Source of the DNA: Streptomyces sp. 71268 | GTDB taxonomy: Bacteria; Actinomycetota; Actinomycetes; Streptomycetales; Streptomycetaceae | NCBI RefSeq assembly: GCF_029392895.1 | Contig: NZ_CP114200.1 | Span: forward strand, 4,123,001-4,187,000 | DNA length: 64,000 nt | Reading direction: 5' to 3' | In this document: piece after piece, positions 61,763-64,000 of the stretch | Position numbering within the stretch: the stretch's first letter is position 1 | How the letters are laid out: each line of letters begins with the position of its first letter | Notes under the pieces: model-generated | Told to the model about the DNA's origin: nothing | What the model saw: the letters and a program-made list of their open reading frames with translations, nothing else | The model's database searches: none | Program-made: the position numbers and the translations under genes

Positions 61763-61783
61763 GATGTATCGACTCGATACATC
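61763..61783. promoter_or_regulatory. Candidate PadR operator
   Basis: GATGTATCGA (61763-61772) and TCGATACATC (61774-61783) form a perfect 10-bp inverted repeat around one base. It contains ATGT and ACAT ends, as in known PadR sites. Confidence 0.7.
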
Positions 61784-61925
61784 CAGACGATAGAACGGCA
61801 CACCCCCCGGGACAAGAGCGGGCACGGTGAACGAGGTCACATCACCGTTTCGTGCGACCCAACGTGCCTGATTTGGAATGAAGATGATGAGTGGGCAGGT
61901 TTTGACCGTGCGTACTCTGTTCGCC

Positions 61926-62072
61926 ATGCAGACCACCGGGAACCGTGGGGCGCCGCGAGGCGTCTTCGTCCTGGATGCCGTGCGTCCGGCCGCCCTTCGG
62001 CGCTGGCGCGCACGTTGGGGGGACCGCAAGCCACTTGCCGCTTCCAGGCGATCGCGCCTGCCCGAGGAGTAG
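61926..62072 (+). CDS. Possible small upstream ORF, 48 residues
   Basis: MQTTGNRGAPRG start, Arg-rich, ending seven bases before the PBP gene. Its codon third-position GC is lower than in clear genes here, and its end doubles as the PBP ribosome site. It may be untranslated. Confidence 0.2.
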   Translation: MQTTGNRGAPRGVFVLDAVRPAALRRWRARWGDRKPLAASRRSRLPEE

Positions 62073-62079
62073 TCGTTCC

Positions 62080-64000
62080 ATGAGCGAGCACCGTCGCAAG
62101 CCGCCGCAGCCCCAGGGCGGCGGACGAGCAGCGGCCCGGCGCGCGGCGCAGCAGCCGCCAGGCCGCCGCGCAGCGCCACCACCGAGCAGTACGGGGCCGG
62201 GCTCCGATGCGTATGAGTCACCCGACGCGGGGCTGCCCCGCGGCGGTCGGGCCGAGTCCCGCCGTGCGGCCCGCGGGGGCGGGGGTCGCCGGAGAGCCGG
62301 AGCCGCTGGAGCCGGCGCCGGCGCCGGGGCCGGGGCCGGGGCGAGCGCGGCCCACGGGGCGGCCGGCGCCGGTGGGCCCGGCGCGCCCGGCAGCGGGGGC
62401 GCCGGTGGGCCTGGAGGAGGACGCCGGGCCGCGGGCGCGGCCGGTGCCGGAGGCGGGCGCGGACGTGGTCGTGGGGCGGGCGCGGCGGGCCGTACCAAGA
62501 AGCGGTTCATCGACTACCCGCGGGCGGGCAAGCGCGGCTTCAAGCGCTGGATGCCCTCCTGGAAGCTGGTCACCGGCACCTGCCTGGTCTTCTTCGCGCT
62601 GCTGGTCGGCGCGGTGGGCATCGCGCTGATGCTGGTGGAGGTCCCCACGGCGCAGGCCGCGTCCAAGACGCAGAAGAACGTCTACTACTGGGCGGACGGC
62701 AAGCAGATGGTCGTCTCCGGTGGAGGCGACCTGAACCGGCAGATCGTGCCGCTGTCCAAGATCCCGAAGTCGATGCGGAACGCGGTGATCGCGGCCGAGA
62801 ACGCCTCGTTCTACGACGACGCCGGCGTCGACCCGATGGGTGTGGCGCGCGCGGTGGTCAACATGGCCAAGGGCGGCCAGACGCAGAGTGGTTCGACCAT
62901 CACCCAGCAGTTCGTGAAGAACACCTACCTGGGCCAGGAGCAGACGCTCAAGCGCAAGGTCACCGAGCTGTTCATCTCCATCAAGGTGGGCGCCACCAAG
63001 GACAAGGACGACATCCTCGAGGGCTACCTGAACACCGCCTACTACGGGCGCGGTGCCTACGGCATCCAGGCGGCGGCCCGCGCGTTCTACGACAAGGACT
63101 GCGAGGACCTGACCACGAGCGAGAGCGCGTTCCTCGCGGCGACGCTCAACGGTCCGAACCTCTACGACCCGGCCGGCGGCCAGGGCCTGGCGGCGACCAA
63201 GGAGAAGAACCGCAAGCGGGCCGAGGAGCGTTGGGCGTGGACGCTGGACCGTGAGGTCAAGGTGGGCCGGCTCGACAGCGCGGAGCGGGAGAAGATCACC
63301 AAGTTCCCCGAGCCGCAGAAGCCCAAGTTGGCGACGAACAAGGCCGGTCAGATCGGCTACCTGACCGACCTCGCCGACAACTACATCATCGCCAACTCCG
63401 ACATCTCGAAGGCCGAGTTGGACCGCGGTGGCTACCAGATCCACACCACCTTCGACCGCGAGAAGATGAAGGCGCTGGAGAAGACGGTCAACAAGGTCTC
63501 CAAGGAGAACATCAGGCCCGACAAGCGCCCCCAGGACAAACACGTCCAGTTCGGCGGGGCGTCCGTGGAGCCGGGGACCGGCAAGATCGTCGCCATCTAC
63601 GGCGGCAAGAACGCGCTGGAGCACTACACCAACAACGCGGACGACACCGGTGTCCAGGTCGGCTCCACGTTCAAGCCGTTCGTGCTGGCGGCGGCCATGA
63701 CGGACGGCAAGCGCGATCCCAACCTGCCCCCCGAACAGTCCAGAGAGCAACGCACCCTGGTCTCGCCCAAGAGCATCTACAACGGCGACAACAAGGTGAA
63801 GTTGCGGGACTACAAGGGCGATGTGTGGCTGGACAAGGACGGCAAGGAGTGGCACCAGCGCAACGACGGTGACGAGAGCAGAGGCAAGATCGACCTGCGC
63901 ACCGCCATGCAGTACTCGGTGAACACGCCGTTCATCCAGCTCGGCATGGACGTCGGCACCGACAAGGTGCGCGACGCGGCGCTCGCCGCCGGGCTCAGCA
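62080..64000 (+). CDS. Class A penicillin-binding protein (bifunctional), 3' truncated
   Basis: 640 codons are inside the window. A long Gly/Ala/Arg N-terminus (to about 145, with GAGAGAGA runs) is followed by a membrane span near 165-187. The glycosyltransferase GT51 domain has VIAAENASFYDDAGVD with the catalytic Glu and GGQTQSGSTITQQFVKN. The transpeptidase domain shows the nucleophile in GSTFKPF and SVN in MQYSVNTPF; KTG is beyond the end. It polymerises and cross-links peptidoglycan. GAGGAG sits about ten bases before ATG 62080. Confidence 0.94.
   Translation, partial: MSEHRRKPPQPQGGGRAAARRAAQQPPGRRAAPPPSSTGPGSDAYESPDAGLPRGGRAESRRAARGGGGRRRAGAAGAGAGAGAGAGASAAHGAAGAGGPGAPGSGGAGGPGGGRRAAGAAGAGGGRGRGRGAGAAGRTKKRFIDYPRAGKRGFKRWMPSWKLVTGTCLVFFALLVGAVGIALMLVEVPTAQAASKTQKNVYYWADGKQMVVSGGGDLNRQIVPLSKIPKSMRNAVIAAENASFYDDAGVDPMGVARAVVNMAKGGQTQSGSTITQQFVKNTYLGQEQTLKRKVTELFISIKVGATKDKDDILEGYLNTAYYGRGAYGIQAAARAFYDKDCEDLTTSESAFLAATLNGPNLYDPAGGQGLAATKEKNRKRAEERWAWTLDREVKVGRLDSAEREKITKFPEPQKPKLATNKAGQIGYLTDLADNYIIANSDISKAELDRGGYQIHTTFDREKMKALEKTVNKVSKENIRPDKRPQDKHVQFGGASVEPGTGKIVAIYGGKNALEHYTNNADDTGVQVGSTFKPFVLAAAMTDGKRDPNLPPEQSREQRTLVSPKSIYNGDNKVKLRDYKGDVWLDKDGKEWHQRNDGDESRGKIDLRTAMQYSVNTPFIQLGMDVGTDKVRDAALAAGLS

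Overview
The window looks like a core-chromosome segment from a Streptomyces-type actinomycete. The DNA is very GC-rich, GTG starts are frequent, and the gene order around gyrA, gyrB, recF, dnaN, oriC, dnaA, rpmH, rnpA, yidC, jag, rsmG, parA and parB is the conserved replication-origin neighbourhood of that genus. Supporting details are a large oriC full of DnaA boxes between dnaN and dnaA, eight perfect parS sites, class E sortases, CrgA and a dnaA with a very long domain II.

Layout. Bases 1-8.4 kb hold the 3' end of a PASTA-type Ser/Thr kinase, two coupled class E sortases, pabA, a small membrane protein, a DUF881 protein, crgA, a rhomboid protease with a zinc-ribbon-like N-terminus, and a cyclophilin. 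Between crgA and rhomboid is a 682-base convergent spacer carrying a triple 19-bp repeat and a small group of DnaA boxes. From about 8.7 to 19.2 kb come a DUF5324 protein, an MFS transporter, a complete VanA-type glycopeptide-resistance cluster (vanX, vanA, vanH, a second murF, a vanK-type FemX protein, vanR, vanS) and a Uma2-family gene. This is accessory material placed inside the conserved block, about 17-26 kb from oriC. From 19.4 to 25.4 kb lie tRNA-Ala, an HTH protein, a long-tailed Ser/Thr kinase, a secreted membrane-anchored protein, a DLW-39 mini-protein and tRNA-Ile. From 25.4 to 39.5 kb is the replication block on the minus strand (DUF3566, gyrA, gyrB, dciA-like, recF, gnd, dnaN, oriC, dnaA). 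From 39.4 to 45.5 kb plus-strand genes run rpmH to parB. From 45.7 to 56.7 kb come a GNAT protein, then on the minus strand trxA/trxB with a sigma-R-type promoter, sigM with its anti-sigma gene, a pseudokinase, murJ and a DUF6049 protein. From 56.9 kb to the end are cca, an MFS protein whose 3' end is written through three parS sites, ino1, a PadR regulator with a palindromic operator, and a truncated class A penicillin-binding protein.

How the parts work together. Cell-wall themes recur: PASTA kinase, sortases, CrgA, MurJ with its pseudokinase partner, PBP, and the van cluster that would rebuild peptidoglycan precursors with D-Ala-D-Lac. The van cluster has a notable internal design. Its two divergent intergenic regions (vanH/murF and vanK/vanR) are diverged copies of one another. 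Each has a candidate VanR operator of 11-bp-spaced CGATAnGC repeats and TTGACT or TAACCT -10 hexamers exactly 63 bp apart, with an ATG placed where the transcript should begin. Two of the four outputs (murF and vanK) are not themselves leaderless. Each follows a short unrecognised ORF that starts at the predicted +1 and overlaps the start codon of the main gene, which suggests a leaderless-leader-plus-coupling scheme. This is my main candidate for something not described before; it rests on sequence inspection only.
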